64,000 bases of DNA. It comes from Dehalococcoidia bacterium (GTDB lineage: Bacteria > Chloroflexota > Dehalococcoidia > SM23-28-2 > RBG-16-64-32). The stretch spans positions 1 through 64,000 of the forward strand of contig JAUSFE010000015.1 in assembly GCA_030649945.1 (NCBI GenBank), in the 5' to 3' direction. Every line of letters begins with the position of its first letter. Position 1 is the first letter of the stretch. A program made the position numbers and the translations under genes. The notes under the pieces were generated by a model, which saw only the letters and a program-made list of their open reading frames with translations, ran no database searches and was not told where the DNA came from. This document shows positions 16,436 to 24,273 of the stretch, piece after piece.

Positions 16436-17203
16436 ATGGAATACGAAACCCTGAAGGTGGAGCGGGAGGGCGCTCTGATGGTAGTGCGCATGGACCGGCC
16501 GGAGAGGCGCAACGCCATCAACCGCCAGATGCACCTGGAGCTGCAGACCGTCTGCCGCCTGCTGGCCGACGATTTCGAGACGCGGGTGGTGGTGCTGACG
16601 GGCGCCGGCGCCGGCTTCTCTTCCGGGGCGGACACCAGCGAGTGGCGGGAGCCGGGGTCCGCGAACGAGCTGGAGGTGCGGCACACGTCCGGCATCGGCA
16701 GCAGGACGTCGGCGGCGATCGAGAACCTGGAACAGATCACGGTGGCGGCGGTGCGGGGGTTCGCGGTGGGCGGGGCGGTCGTGCTCGCCGCTTGCTGCGA
16801 CCTGCGCGTGGCGGGCCAGTCGGCGTGGCTCTCGATCCCGGAGGTGGAGCTGGGCCTGCCGCTGGGCTGGAACGCGCTGCCCCGCCTGGCGCGCGAGATG
16901 GGGCACGCGCGGACTCTGGAGCTGACGCTGACCTGCGAGCGGTTCAGCGCGCAGCGGGCCTACGAGTACGGCCTCGTGACGCACCTGGCGGCGGACGGCG
17001 AGGAGGAGCAGACGGCGCGGGAGCTGGCGGCCCGCATCATCGCGCGGCCGCCGCTGCCGGTGGCGCTGACGAAAGCGACGATGAAGGCGCTGAAGCGCGG
17101 GACGGAGATGGGCGACGCGGTCTACAGTGACGCCGACCTGCTGCTGTACAGCCGGCTCATGGCCCAGCGGCAGTCGCGGCTGGAGCGCGAGGGGCGGGAG
17201 TGA
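16436..17203 (+). CDS. Enoyl-CoA hydratase/isomerase family protein
   Basis: A 255-residue crotonase-fold protein; AGGAG precedes the ATG by 7 bases. RPERRNAINRQM, the oxyanion-hole segments GAGAGFSSGAD and AVRGFAVGGAVVLAACCDLRVA, and PEVELGLPLGWNALPRLAR are all at family positions. In true hydratases the two catalytic glutamates would be near residues 115 and 135. Here the first position falls in VGGAVVLA and only PEVELGL keeps a glutamate, so isomerase or another CoA-ester activity is as likely as hydratase. Stand-alone gene. Confidence 0.88.
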   Translation: MEYETLKVEREGALMVVRMDRPERRNAINRQMHLELQTVCRLLADDFETRVVVLTGAGAGFSSGADTSEWREPGSANELEVRHTSGIGSRTSAAIENLEQITVAAVRGFAVGGAVVLAACCDLRVAGQSAWLSIPEVELGLPLGWNALPRLAREMGHARTLELTLTCERFSAQRAYEYGLVTHLAADGEEEQTARELAARIIARPPLPVALTKATMKALKRGTEMGDAVYSDADLLLYSRLMAQRQSRLEREGRE

Positions 17204-17271
17204 GACCCGAACCTGCCCACCGGGTTGGCGTGCGCCCGCAACACCCCGGCGCCAACGCCACCACCCGCACC

Positions 17272-17383
17272 ATTGTCATTCTGGCCGCAGCCAGAATCTG
17301 GTGGGGCAGGGGCCAACGCCCCGCACAATCTGAGCGTGAAGGGCCCCGCCGCCCCGCCGGATCCTGTCTGCGGACAGGATGAC
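17272..17383. repeat. MITE-like element with terminal inverted repeats, copy 1
   Basis: The ends TGTCATTCTGGC and GACAGGATGACA are inverted repeats (10 of 12 matches). Just inside them are two perfect 8-bp hairpins, ATTCTGGC/GCCAGAAT and ATCCTGTC/GACAGGAT. A second copy sits at 28106-28206 with conserved ends and a diverged middle. Confidence 0.75.
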
Positions 17384-17438
17384 AGGCGGCAACCGGCGCC
17401 AACGCCCCAGGGCAGCCTGGTGCTGGCCGGGACGGCCG

Positions 17439-18461
17439 TCAGGAGATGCCGACCGTGCTGCCAATCGCGAAGCAGCGCGGGTTCTGCACGATGGGCATCC
17501 CGATAAGGGCGCGGCTGATCTTGATGGCATCGCCGACGCTGACCTGGCCGTTGCAGTCCACGTCGCCCCAGGCGGTCCGGCGGCCGTCGGCGCGGACCGG
17601 CTGGTTCACGGGCGGGCAGCCGCCGTCCTGGACGACGGAAAACCCGATGAGTAGGCGCGCGAGCTTCTGCGCGTCGCCCACGGTGACCTGGCCGCCGCAG
17701 TCCACGTCGCCCCACAGGTAGGGCACGCCGGCCGGGGTAGCGGTGGCGGATAGCGGAGTGGGTGTGGGGGTGGCCGTGGCCGTGGGCGGCGCCGTGGCAG
17801 TGGGACTGGGGGTCGCCGTAGGAGCGGCGGTGCGCTCCGGTGTGGCAGTCGGCGTCAGGGCCGGCGTGGGCGTGGGAGCGCTCGGAGCCGTGGGCGAGGG
17901 CGTGGCGGTGGGTGTAGCGGTGGGTGTAGCCACGCCGCCGGGGTTCCCGGAGCTGAAGTCGGTCACCCAGTACCAGCTGTAGGTGCTCTGGGCGTTGAAG
18001 CCGCGGCCGATGCCGATGACGCTGAATCCCGCGTATAGCATGCTCGCGTTGTGGCCGGGAGACCCCTTCCAGAGGTCGATCGCCTCCTGCGCGGTGTCCA
18101 CAAAGACGCCGCCGAGAATGTTCTCACCCACGAAGCCGCCGTTCCAGCCGAAGGCGGCCGCCCGCTGGTTCGGGTCGCGCGGCGGGTTCTCGTTGTCCCG
18201 GTGGCTAAAGGGGAAGTAATCGTCCGTCGCCAGGTCGTTGGCGAACCACTCGGAGGCCTCGATGAGGGCGGGGGCGAGGGTGAGGGGGCCGGCGCCGTTT
18301 TGCGCGCGGTAATCGTTGATCAGGGCTAGGAAGTTCAGCTCCTCCTGGTCCATGGCGTGACTGGCCCGGCCCGCAGGCGCAGGGGCCGCGAGAAGCGCGG
18401 CCAGGAGCAGGAGCGGCAGGCACACGGCCCCCACGAACAGAACCTTGCGGCGGGAAATCAC
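17439..18461 (-). CDS. Secreted CAP/SCP-domain protein with two dockerin-like modules
   Basis: A 340-residue secreted protein from GTG 18461 behind GGGAGG. It has a signal peptide (RRKVLFVGAVCLPLLLLAALL, cleavage near GRASHA). A CAP domain follows: LINDYRAQNGAGPLTLAPAL, FSHRDNENP, FGWNGGFVGENI and SPGHNASMLYAGFSVIGIG. Then comes a linker of about 75 residues, almost pure Pro/Thr/Ala. At the C-terminus are two WGDVDCxGQVxVGDAxK modules, Ca-binding dockerin-type half repeats. CAP proteins act outside the cell, often on lipids or envelope. The same terminal modules occur in the surface proteins of the 30-39 kb island. It is divergent from the BTAD regulator. Confidence 0.88.
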   Translation of the reverse strand: MISRRKVLFVGAVCLPLLLLAALLAAPAPAGRASHAMDQEELNFLALINDYRAQNGAGPLTLAPALIEASEWFANDLATDDYFPFSHRDNENPPRDPNQRAAAFGWNGGFVGENILGGVFVDTAQEAIDLWKGSPGHNASMLYAGFSVIGIGRGFNAQSTYSWYWVTDFSSGNPGGVATPTATPTATPSPTAPSAPTPTPALTPTATPERTAAPTATPSPTATAPPTATATPTPTPLSATATPAGVPYLWGDVDCGGQVTVGDAQKLARLLIGFSVVQDGGCPPVNQPVRADGRRTAWGDVDCNGQVSVGDAIKISRALIGMPIVQNPRCFAIGSTVGIS

Positions 18462-18653
18462 CTGATGTCTGCCTCCCAACACCCCTTCCGGGCGCCTAAC
18501 GCTTGTGGCAGTATCCCCATTTTGCGCCGTCCCGTCAACGGGCCGGCGGCGATGGCGATTGAGGGCGGAATGGCGGCCGATAGATGTAACACTGGCGCAG
18601 GCGCGTCGTCTTTCAGTTTGAGACAACCGGGCAAGTATCAGCACCGGGGTGAT

Positions 18654-21600
18654 ATGGCCGAACGAACACAGACCCGCAAGGGGGGCGCTGTCCCCTTGGA
18701 GGTGCCGTACCCCTCCAAGGTGGCTCTTCCTGTCCGCCGCCCGGCCATCGTGCACCGCCAGCGGCTCATCGAGTCATTGGCGGAAGGGATCGGGCGCCGC
18801 GTAACGCTGGTCAGCGCGCCCGCCGGCTACGGCAAGACCACGCTGCTCCTGGACTTCGCGCCGTCCTGGAAAGACCCCGTCTGCTGGTATGCGCTGGACG
18901 AGCGCGACCGCGAGATGGAGACTTTCCTGCGCTACTTCGGCGCCTGCGGAAGCCGCGAATTCCCGGGCTTTGGCAGCGAGTTGGCAGCGGCCCTGCACTC
19001 CGGCGCGGAGCTCACCCCGGAGAAGGCCACCGACCTCATGGTGGCGGCGATGCAGGCGCAGACGCAGCCGTTCGTGATGGTGTTTGACGACTTCCACTTC
19101 CTGGACGAGGCGCCGGACGGCCTGCGCCAGGCCATAGAGGGCTGGCTGTACCGCCTGCCCCCACACTGCCACGTGGTCCTGACCGGCCGCACGCAGGCGC
19201 AGCTCGGCATCCTGCCGCTGATGTCCGCCCGCCAGGAAGTGCAGATGATCACGGGGCGCGACTTTGCCTTCACGTGCGAGGAAGTGGTGCAGCTGTTCCG
19301 GGACGTGCTGGGGAAAGAGATTTCCCTGGACGAGGGGCAGCACCTGGCGGACCTGACGGAAGGCTGGGCCGCCGCGCTGGTGCTCATGGCGGACAAGGTG
19401 AAGGCCAGCACCAGCATCTCGCTGGAGCAACTGCGCGGGTCGGACACGCTCTTCCAGTACATCACGCTGGAGCAGTTCGCACCGCTGCCGCCGGAGGTGA
19501 AGGCGTTTCTCACGGGCAGCGCCATCCCACGCACGATGGACGAGGAGCTGGTGAACGAGCTGCTGGGCATCAGCGACACGGAGGAAAAGCTGAACTTCCT
19601 GGAGCGGCAGAACCTGTTCGTGGTGCGCGACCCGCACAACGAGCACCGGTCGCGCTATCACCGGCTGTTCCGGGCGTTCCTGGTCAGCCACGTGCGGGCG
19701 CAGGAGCCGGAGCGCTTCGGGGAGCTGAACCTGAAGGCGGCCGGGCTCATGGAGCAGGCGGAGGAGTGGGAAGAGGCGGTCTACCACTACATCCAGGCGG
19801 GCGCCTGGGAGCGCATCGTCCAGATCACGGAGCGGGTGGGCTGGAAGCTCTTCGAGGAGGGCAAGTGGGACACTCTGGCGGAGTGGCTGGAGGCGGTGCC
19901 CAGCGAGGAGCTGGCGGCCCAGCCCAAGCTCATCCTCTGGAAGGCGCGCATACTGCACTACTTGAACCAGGTAGAGAGCGCCCTCGCGCTCCTCTCGCAG
20001 GCCATCGTCTCGTTCGAGGCGAAGAAGGAGTGGCTGTCCCTGGCGGAGGCGCTGGTCACGAAAGGGATGTGCCTGCGCGTCAAGGGCGATTACCACGAGT
20101 CCAGGGAGGTGCTCACCAGGGCACGCACCCTCCTCCTGGAGCACGACGCGCCGGTGTCGCTGGTGACGGAGGGGCGCAAGGAGCTGGGAATCACCCTTAG
20201 CCGTTGCGGGGAGCTGGCCCAGGCTGCCGAGGAGCTGAAAGCCGTCGTCGAGATCTGCGAGGTGGGGGGCGATACCTATAACGCCGCGCATGCCAGCGAC
20301 GAACTGGGCGGCACTCTCCTGTTCCTGGGCAAACTGGCGGAGGCGTCCAACTACCTGGAGGGCGCCCGCATCCGCTGGGTCAAGCTGGGGAACGAGAAGC
20401 ACTTGCTGCAGACGCTGAACAACCTGGGCTTCGCCTGCTACCTGAGCGGCGACTACGACCGCGCGGAGAATGCCTTCCACGAGGCGCTGGACAAGGCGCG
20501 AGCCGAGGGCGGCCTGCGCGCGGAGGCGTACCTGCTGGCCTCGCTGGGCGACATCAGACGCGACAGAGGCGATTACGCCCCTGCTTTGGAGATCTATGCG
20601 TCCTGCCTGGACCGCGCCTGGGACGTGGAAGATGCCTACATCTGCATCTACACCATGGACGCCATCGCCAACACCTACCGGCTCATGGGCGACATCAACA
20701 ACGGGGAGTCCTGGGCCCAGCGCGCGATGGCGGAGGCGGAGAAGACGGGCGGCCACATGGAGATAGGCGTCTGCGTGATGACCTCCGGCCTCCTCAAGCG
20801 CTCACGAGACGATCTGAAGAAGGCAGCGGAAGAGATCGCGAAGGCCATCCCTCACCTCAAGCAGGCGGACACCAGGAGGGAGCTGGCCGTGGCTTACTTC
20901 CATCAGGCAGGCGTCTACTTCTCGCTCAAGCGCAAGCGCCTGGCGCTGGAGTGCCTGGAGCTGGCGGCGAAGCTGGTGCAGGAGCTGGGGTACGACCACT
21001 TCCTGAGAGTGGAGGCGGCGCGCGCTCCCCTGCTGGTCCAGTACGCGGCGGCGAACAAGATCGCCGGCGGCTACTTCGACCGCCTGCTGAAGGCGCTGAA
21101 ATCGGCGCGGACGGCGGCGCCGAGCGCCGGCGAGGGACAGGCGGCCGCTGAGGGCGCCGGGACCACGGTCTACGCCTACGGCTTCGGCAACCTGCGTGTG
21201 GAGATGGACGGGCGCGAGATCACGGACCTGGAGTGGCGGAGCGAGAAGGGCAAGGAGATGTTCTTCTTCTTCCTCTGCAACCGCCGCCCGCTGCGCAAGG
21301 AAGAGATAGTGACCGCGCTCTGGCCGGACCTGCCGGAGGACAAGACCACCAGCGCCTTCCATTCCAACATGTACCGCCTGCGCAAGGCGCTCTACCAGGA
21401 CGTCATCGCCAAGGACTCCGGCCGCTACATCCTGGACCCGAACGCGCGGTTCTCGTTCGATGTGGAGGAGTTCCAGGGGGCGCTCGGGCAGGCGGAGGCG
21501 GCGACGAAGGCGGGCGAGAACCCCATCCCCATGCTGGACAAGGCGCTGGAGCTGCACAAGGGGCCGTTCGCGCCGGACTTCTACACGGAGTGGGCGGAGA

Positions 21601-21905
21601 CCCTGCGCTGGCAGATGGAAGAGCAACACATGAGCCTGCTGACAACGCTGGCCGCGTCGTACAACCAGAGCGGCGACCTCAAGCGCAGCGCGGAGCTCTG
21701 CCAGAAGATCCTGGAGGTGGACGAGTACAACGAGGCCGCCTGGTACCGCCTGATGAGCAGCTACATCCAGTCCGGCCAGGTGGAAGCGGCCAAGTTCTGC
21801 TACAACCGCTACGCCCAGATCATCGCCGCGGACGAGGGCGCGGACGAGGTGGCGGAGTTCGAGGAGGTCTGCCGCGAGATAGCGGCCGGCAAGTCGCCCG
21901 TATGA
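18654..21905 (+). CDS. NTPase-TPR-BTAD transcriptional regulator (MalT/SARP-like)
   Basis: A 1083-residue cytosolic regulator from ATG 18654 with GGGGTGAT directly upstream. Order of parts: an AAA/STAND NTPase with Walker A SAPAGYGKTTLL (54-65) and Walker B VMVFDDFHF (141-149). Then comes the MalT-like region EGWAAALVLMADK ... LGISDTEEKLNFLERQNLFV. A long TPR superhelix occupies roughly 400-830. A winged-helix DNA-binding domain begins near 839 (YGFGNLRVEMDG ... FHSNMYRLRKAL), and a BTAD domain occupies about 930-1075. Such proteins are activators gated by ligand binding to the NTPase/TPR part. Downstream lie tandem tiny ORFs, some shaped like exported peptides, which makes a peptide ligand conceivable. 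A strong hairpin follows the stop by 33 bases. Confidence 0.9.
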   Translation: MAERTQTRKGGAVPLEVPYPSKVALPVRRPAIVHRQRLIESLAEGIGRRVTLVSAPAGYGKTTLLLDFAPSWKDPVCWYALDERDREMETFLRYFGACGSREFPGFGSELAAALHSGAELTPEKATDLMVAAMQAQTQPFVMVFDDFHFLDEAPDGLRQAIEGWLYRLPPHCHVVLTGRTQAQLGILPLMSARQEVQMITGRDFAFTCEEVVQLFRDVLGKEISLDEGQHLADLTEGWAAALVLMADKVKASTSISLEQLRGSDTLFQYITLEQFAPLPPEVKAFLTGSAIPRTMDEELVNELLGISDTEEKLNFLERQNLFVVRDPHNEHRSRYHRLFRAFLVSHVRAQEPERFGELNLKAAGLMEQAEEWEEAVYHYIQAGAWERIVQITERVGWKLFEEGKWDTLAEWLEAVPSEELAAQPKLILWKARILHYLNQVESALALLSQAIVSFEAKKEWLSLAEALVTKGMCLRVKGDYHESREVLTRARTLLLEHDAPVSLVTEGRKELGITLSRCGELAQAAEELKAVVEICEVGGDTYNAAHASDELGGTLLFLGKLAEASNYLEGARIRWVKLGNEKHLLQTLNNLGFACYLSGDYDRAENAFHEALDKARAEGGLRAEAYLLASLGDIRRDRGDYAPALEIYASCLDRAWDVEDAYICIYTMDAIANTYRLMGDINNGESWAQRAMAEAEKTGGHMEIGVCVMTSGLLKRSRDDLKKAAEEIAKAIPHLKQADTRRELAVAYFHQAGVYFSLKRKRLALECLELAAKLVQELGYDHFLRVEAARAPLLVQYAAANKIAGGYFDRLLKALKSARTAAPSAGEGQAAAEGAGTTVYAYGFGNLRVEMDGREITDLEWRSEKGKEMFFFFLCNRRPLRKEEIVTALWPDLPEDKTTSAFHSNMYRLRKALYQDVIAKDSGRYILDPNARFSFDVEEFQGALGQAEAATKAGENPIPMLDKALELHKGPFAPDFYTEWAETLRWQMEEQHMSLLTTLAASYNQSGDLKRSAELCQKILEVDEYNEAAWYRLMSSYIQSGQVEAAKFCYNRYAQIIAADEGADEVAEFEEVCREIAAGKSPV

Positions 21906-21938
21906 AGTAGACAGACACGCAGGGCAGGGGCTAGAGAC

Positions 21939-21973
21939 GCGAAGCGGCTCCCCGTAATGGGGAGCCGCTTCGC
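21939..21973 (+). terminator. Strong hairpin after the regulator gene
   Basis: GCGAAGCGGCTCCCC and GGGGAGCCGCTTCGC form a perfect 15-bp stem with a GTAAT loop. There is no T-run. It may partly terminate regulator mRNA or protect its 3' end, and it borders the duplicated peptide units exactly. Confidence 0.65.
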
Positions 21974-21978
21974 TTGTG

Positions 21979-22205
21979 CCGGCGAGAATCCGGCGAGAGC
22001 CGCCTGAGACACTGGCGCCAGAGAGAACACGAACGATGCGACAGATCAGAAACTCGATCAAGTGGAACCTGGACAGCGGCGCCGACACCGCCTTCGGCAC
22101 GGCGCGCCGCGAGCCGCGAGTTTCCGGCGAGAGTCCGGCGAGAGCCGACTGAGACACTGGCACCAGAGAGAACACGAACGATGCGACAGATCAGAAACTC
22201 GATCA
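21979..22205. repeat. 145-bp tandem unit carrying the first peptide pair
   Basis: The sequence from CCGGCGAGAAT at 21979 recurs at 22124, offset 145 bases, and stays nearly identical through the ATG and the first ten codons (MRQIRNSIKW). The beginning of the first unit encodes AGENPARAA and a stop, matching the C-termini of the two intact peptides. At least one further copy therefore once stood where the hairpin now is. Confidence 0.75.
22036..22152 (+). CDS. Tiny ORF, family A peptide 1
   Basis: Encodes 38 residues beginning MRQIRNSIKW and containing DSGADTAFGTARR; it ends SPARAD. The paralogue at 22181 shares MRQIRNSIKW and the DSGAxTAFGTARR block but has a ten-residue insertion. The product is basic and hydrophilic, with no membrane segment. 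The upstream AGAGAGAACACGAACG is conserved between the copies, with only a weak ribosome-binding match. Conservation of frame across two diverged copies supports translation. I recognise no family. Confidence 0.55.
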   Translation: MRQIRNSIKWNLDSGADTAFGTARREPRVSGESPARAD

Positions 22206-22321
22206 AGTGGGACCGTTCGACGGAGCTCACGGCAGGCCTGGACAGCGGCGCCGAGACCGCCTTCGGCACGGCGCGCCGCAGCCCGCGAGCGTCCCGCGAG
22301 ATGGCGGCGAGAGCGGCCTGA
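22181..22321 (+). CDS. Tiny ORF, family A peptide 2
   Basis: Encodes 46 residues, MRQIRNSIKWDRSTELTAGL then DSGAETAFGTARR and a tail ending AARAA. Compared with peptide 1 the insertion is a multiple of three and all other differences keep the frame, the pattern expected of selected coding sequence. No export signal is present, unlike family B just downstream. Confidence 0.55.
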   Translation: MRQIRNSIKWDRSTELTAGLDSGAETAFGTARRSPRASREMAARAA

Positions 22322-22347
22322 GGCAGCGGCCACAGACGGGGACAGAG

Positions 22348-22443
22348 ATGAAGCTGACGGCGAAGGCGACGAGGTTGAACAGGGTAGTGATGGCGCTGGC
22401 GCTCGCTCTGGCCACGGTGGCGGCCCAGAGCCCGCTGTTTTAG
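22348..22443 (+). CDS. Tiny ORF, family B signal-peptide-like peptide 1
   Basis: Encodes 31 residues: MKLTAKATRLN, then a hydrophobic core VVMALALALATVAA and the end QSPLF. GGGGACAGAG precedes the ATG. The layout is a bare Sec signal (basic N-region, hydrophobic h-region, a small-residue cleavage zone) with only five or six residues left after cleavage. Its paralogue 20 bases downstream has an identical tail. This is the shape of secreted pheromone precursors such as Phr peptides. That function is inference. Confidence 0.6.
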   Translation: MKLTAKATRLNRVVMALALALATVAAQSPLF

Positions 22444-22462
22444 GGAACCGGGGGGATACGGG

Positions 22463-22561
22463 GTGGAGAAGGCGACGGCGAAGGCGACACGGCTGAACTG
22501 GCTGGCTCTGGCCACCGCGCTGGCGCTGGCCACTGTGGCGACGCAGAGCCCGCTTTTCTAA
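22463..22561 (+). CDS. Tiny ORF, family B signal-peptide-like peptide 2
   Basis: Encodes 32 residues from GTG 22463, with GGGGGGA upstream. MEKATAKATRLN, a hydrophobic core WLALATALALATVAT and the end QSPLF align with peptide 1 (TAKATRLN and QSPLF identical, core conservatively changed). The conserved short tail after a variable signal-like core is what one would expect if the tail is the mature product. Confidence 0.6.
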   Translation: MEKATAKATRLNWLALATALALATVATQSPLF

Positions 22562-22570
22562 GGGGGACTT

Positions 22571-22888
22571 ATGCGGCGGACCGTATTCTTCCTCTCCGCC
22601 GCGCTTCTGCTGGGCCTGGCAGCCGGGCAGCACGGATTCACGCAACCAACCGGTGCGCAGTCACCAGCTTCGGCCATCACTGCCTGCGCCCGTCCGGGTG
22701 GCGCCCGGATGGGCCCGGCTGTGCAGGGAGGAGGCTGCGAGGCCTCTTCCCTGGACAGCACCCCGGGCAGCGTGGTCAGCCACACCGTCCTCGCCGGCGG
22801 CTGCGCGGACGCGGACCTGCACGTTGTGCGCTACATTCCCGCCGGTGGGCCGCCGGACACCCCCCTGACCGCGACCTGGTGCTCATAG
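22571..22888 (+). CDS. Small secreted protein, probably frameshifted
   Basis: A 105-residue frame behind AGGGGGA. MRRTVFFLSAALLLGLAAGQHG is a good signal peptide. The rest is Cys/Gly/Pro-rich (four cysteines in the mature part) and includes GAQSPAS. At the six-C run 22859-22866 the frame changes character: this frame stops at 22888. The neighbouring frame continues from PPDRDLVLIASPGAGA to a stop at 22957-22959 with typical protein composition. The original gene was therefore likely about 22571-22959. A sequencing slip, a real mutation or a slippery site are all possible. No family recognised. Confidence 0.5.
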   Translation: MRRTVFFLSAALLLGLAAGQHGFTQPTGAQSPASAITACARPGGARMGPAVQGGGCEASSLDSTPGSVVSHTVLAGGCADADLHVVRYIPAGGPPDTPLTATWCS

Positions 22889-22959
22889 CTTCCCCGGGGG
22901 CCGGCGCAACTGCCGCAGTGCGCGCCCTCATCGCCTCCCTGCCCACCCTACGCGCCTGA

Positions 22960-23096
22960 CCCCTTCTTCCTTCTTCCCCCTTCCTCCTTCCCAATTACCC
23001 GCCCTCGGTCTGCCCCCGCGCAGGGCTGCCACTTGACCATAAGTGGCATACAGCGTCAACTACGGCGGCTATTTTTGAGATTTCGGAGCTAAAGCC
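22960..23096. other. Intergenic region with polypyrimidine tract
   Basis: A CT-only tract (22962-22989, CCCCTTCTTCC-type) follows the frameshifted gene, then mixed sequence. No gene was found before the promoter at 23097. Confidence 0.4.
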
Positions 23097-23158
23097 TTGA
23101 CATGTCAATAATATTGGGATATTAATGACTTTACCCTCTTGGGGGTAATCATTAAGGA
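23097..23158 (+). promoter_or_regulatory. Promoter and palindromes of the peptide/DUF5317 operon
   Basis: TTGACA (23097-23102), 17 bases, TATTAA (23120-23125). The -35 is embedded in the perfect 12-bp palindrome TTGACATGTCAA (23097-23108), a likely operator. Downstream, AATGACTTTACCC and GGGGGTAATCATT (23124-23154) form an imperfect inverted repeat in the leader. The AT-richness is exceptional for this window. Confidence 0.6.
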
Positions 23159-23172
23159 AAGGGGGGGTTGCA

Positions 23173-23259
23173 ATGAAGGCTCGATTACTGTACTTGACCT
23201 ACTCCCTGCTAGTAGTAGCGGCCGTGGCGGTTGCTGCCGCTGCTCCCGTAATGCAGTAG
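23173..23259 (+). CDS. Tiny ORF, third signal-peptide-like peptide
   Basis: Encodes 28 residues from ATG 23173, preceded by AAGGAAAGGGGGGG. MKARLLYLTYS leads into LLVVAAVAVAAAA and the end PVMQ. Like family B, it is an export signal with almost nothing after it, although the sequence is unrelated. It has its own regulated-looking promoter and is followed after ten bases by the DUF5317 gene, so it may be a secreted peptide, a tiny membrane protein, or a leader ORF controlling that gene. Confidence 0.6.
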   Translation: MKARLLYLTYSLLVVAAVAVAAAAPVMQ

Positions 23260-23269
23260 CAGACCGGCC

Positions 23270-23878
23270 GTGCAAGATAGGCTGCTCCCAGGGGATCAAA
23301 CGCACACGACTTCTTCCCCACCGGCGAGCGCCAAATGGCGCCTCTACTTCCCGAAGGTGGTGATCCGCCTCGGAGTAGTGGCGCTTCTTGCTTTGGCGCT
23401 GCAGTTCGTCGCCACCGATGCCCCGCTGGGCTCGAGCGACATCCCGCGCCGCATTCTCCTCGTCTTCTCCTACCTCCTGCTCATCGCCTTTGTGACCGCA
23501 AACGTGCGGCGCCCCGGCATCCTCATCCTCGGCGCGGGGCTGCTCCTGAATTTCGCCGCCATCATCGCTAACGGAGGCCTCATGCCCGTGACGCCCGAGA
23601 CGATGGCGCGGGCGCACTACACAATCCCCGCCGACGTAGGCAACGGCGACTGGGTGCCGCACACCAAGGACGTACTCCTGGTGCGGGAGGACGTCCGCCT
23701 GTGGTTCCTGGGCGACAGGCTGGTGCTGGCTGGCCTGCCGGCCTTCCGGGCCTTCTCCCTCGGCGACGTGATCATCGTGCTCGGCCTGGTTGTGACCGCC
23801 GGCGAGCTGCTGCTGCCGCGGGTAGGGCGGGCGCCCCAGGGCGGGCTGCCGGGCGGAAGGAGCGGAACCACGCCGTAG
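23270..23878 (+). CDS. DUF5317 family membrane protein
   Basis: A 202-residue protein from GTG 23270. Four or five hydrophobic segments are visible: VVIRLGVVALLALALQFV, RILLVFSYLLLIAFV, GILILGAGLLLNFAAIIANGG and FSLGDVIIVLGLVVTAGELLL. NGGLMPVTPETMARA is the DUF5317 signature. The family is widespread in Chloroflexota and Firmicutes and has no known function. It is co-oriented with the 28-residue ORF and shares its promoter. No strong ribosome-binding site precedes the GTG, so coupling to the tiny ORF is likely. The TAG stop lies inside a repeat (23871-23929). Confidence 0.8.
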   Translation: MQDRLLPGDQTHTTSSPPASAKWRLYFPKVVIRLGVVALLALALQFVATDAPLGSSDIPRRILLVFSYLLLIAFVTANVRRPGILILGAGLLLNFAAIIANGGLMPVTPETMARAHYTIPADVGNGDWVPHTKDVLLVREDVRLWFLGDRLVLAGLPAFRAFSLGDVIIVLGLVVTAGELLLPRVGRAPQGGLPGGRSGTTP

Positions 23879-24028
23879 GGACGCCGCTCGGGGACGGGGG
23901 CAGGGCGTGGGGTGCCGCGCCCTCAGCGCTGCCCGTCGCACGAACATCCGCGTCGGGCTGAACACGGGCCGCCGTAGGGGCGCTGCTCGGGGGTGGGGGT
24001 AGGGCGTGTGGTGCCGCGCCCTCAGCGC
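23871..24028. repeat. Two 59-bp direct repeats
   Basis: The segment starting CGCCGTAGGG and ending GCGCCCTCAGCGC occurs at 23871-23929 and 23970-24028 with about ten differences. The first copy supplies the stop codon of the DUF5317 gene. Confidence 0.7.
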
Positions 24029-24040
24029 AGGACCAGTCGA

Positions 24041-24099
24041 AGGGGGTGTCCCTCAGGTTGGGGGGTGGGACGAGAACTCGTTTTGCGGCACCCTGCTAA
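24041..24099. repeat. MITE-like dispersed repeat, partial copy C
   Basis: GGGGGTGTCCCTCAGG ... GGTGGGACGAGAACTCGTTTT then GCACCCTGCTAAC matches the right half of the element at 41632-41761 and copy A at 1161-1266. The palindrome ACGAGAACTCGT is intact here and in copy A. Confidence 0.65.
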
Positions 24100-24150
24100 C
24101 GGAGGAAACGAAACGCGGTCTCGCGCGTCTTGTAAGCATCGGGGCGCCGC

Positions 24151-24218
24151 TTGTTGACATTGCTTCAACAAAATGAGGGGCCCCCGCACTTGCATGAGAG
24201 AAGCAATAGGAATATATT
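24151..24218 (+). promoter_or_regulatory. Promoter and operator of the peptide ABC importer
   Basis: TTGCAT (24190-24195), 17 bases, TATATT (24213-24218). About 20 bases upstream TTGTTGA and TCAACAA (24151-24171) form a 7-bp inverted repeat with a 7-base spacer, suitably placed for an activator. Confidence 0.55.
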
Positions 24219-24273
24219 TGCGCCGTCATAGAAGCAAGAGGCAGAGGCGGGCCCGGCTCGAAAGGAGACGCGC

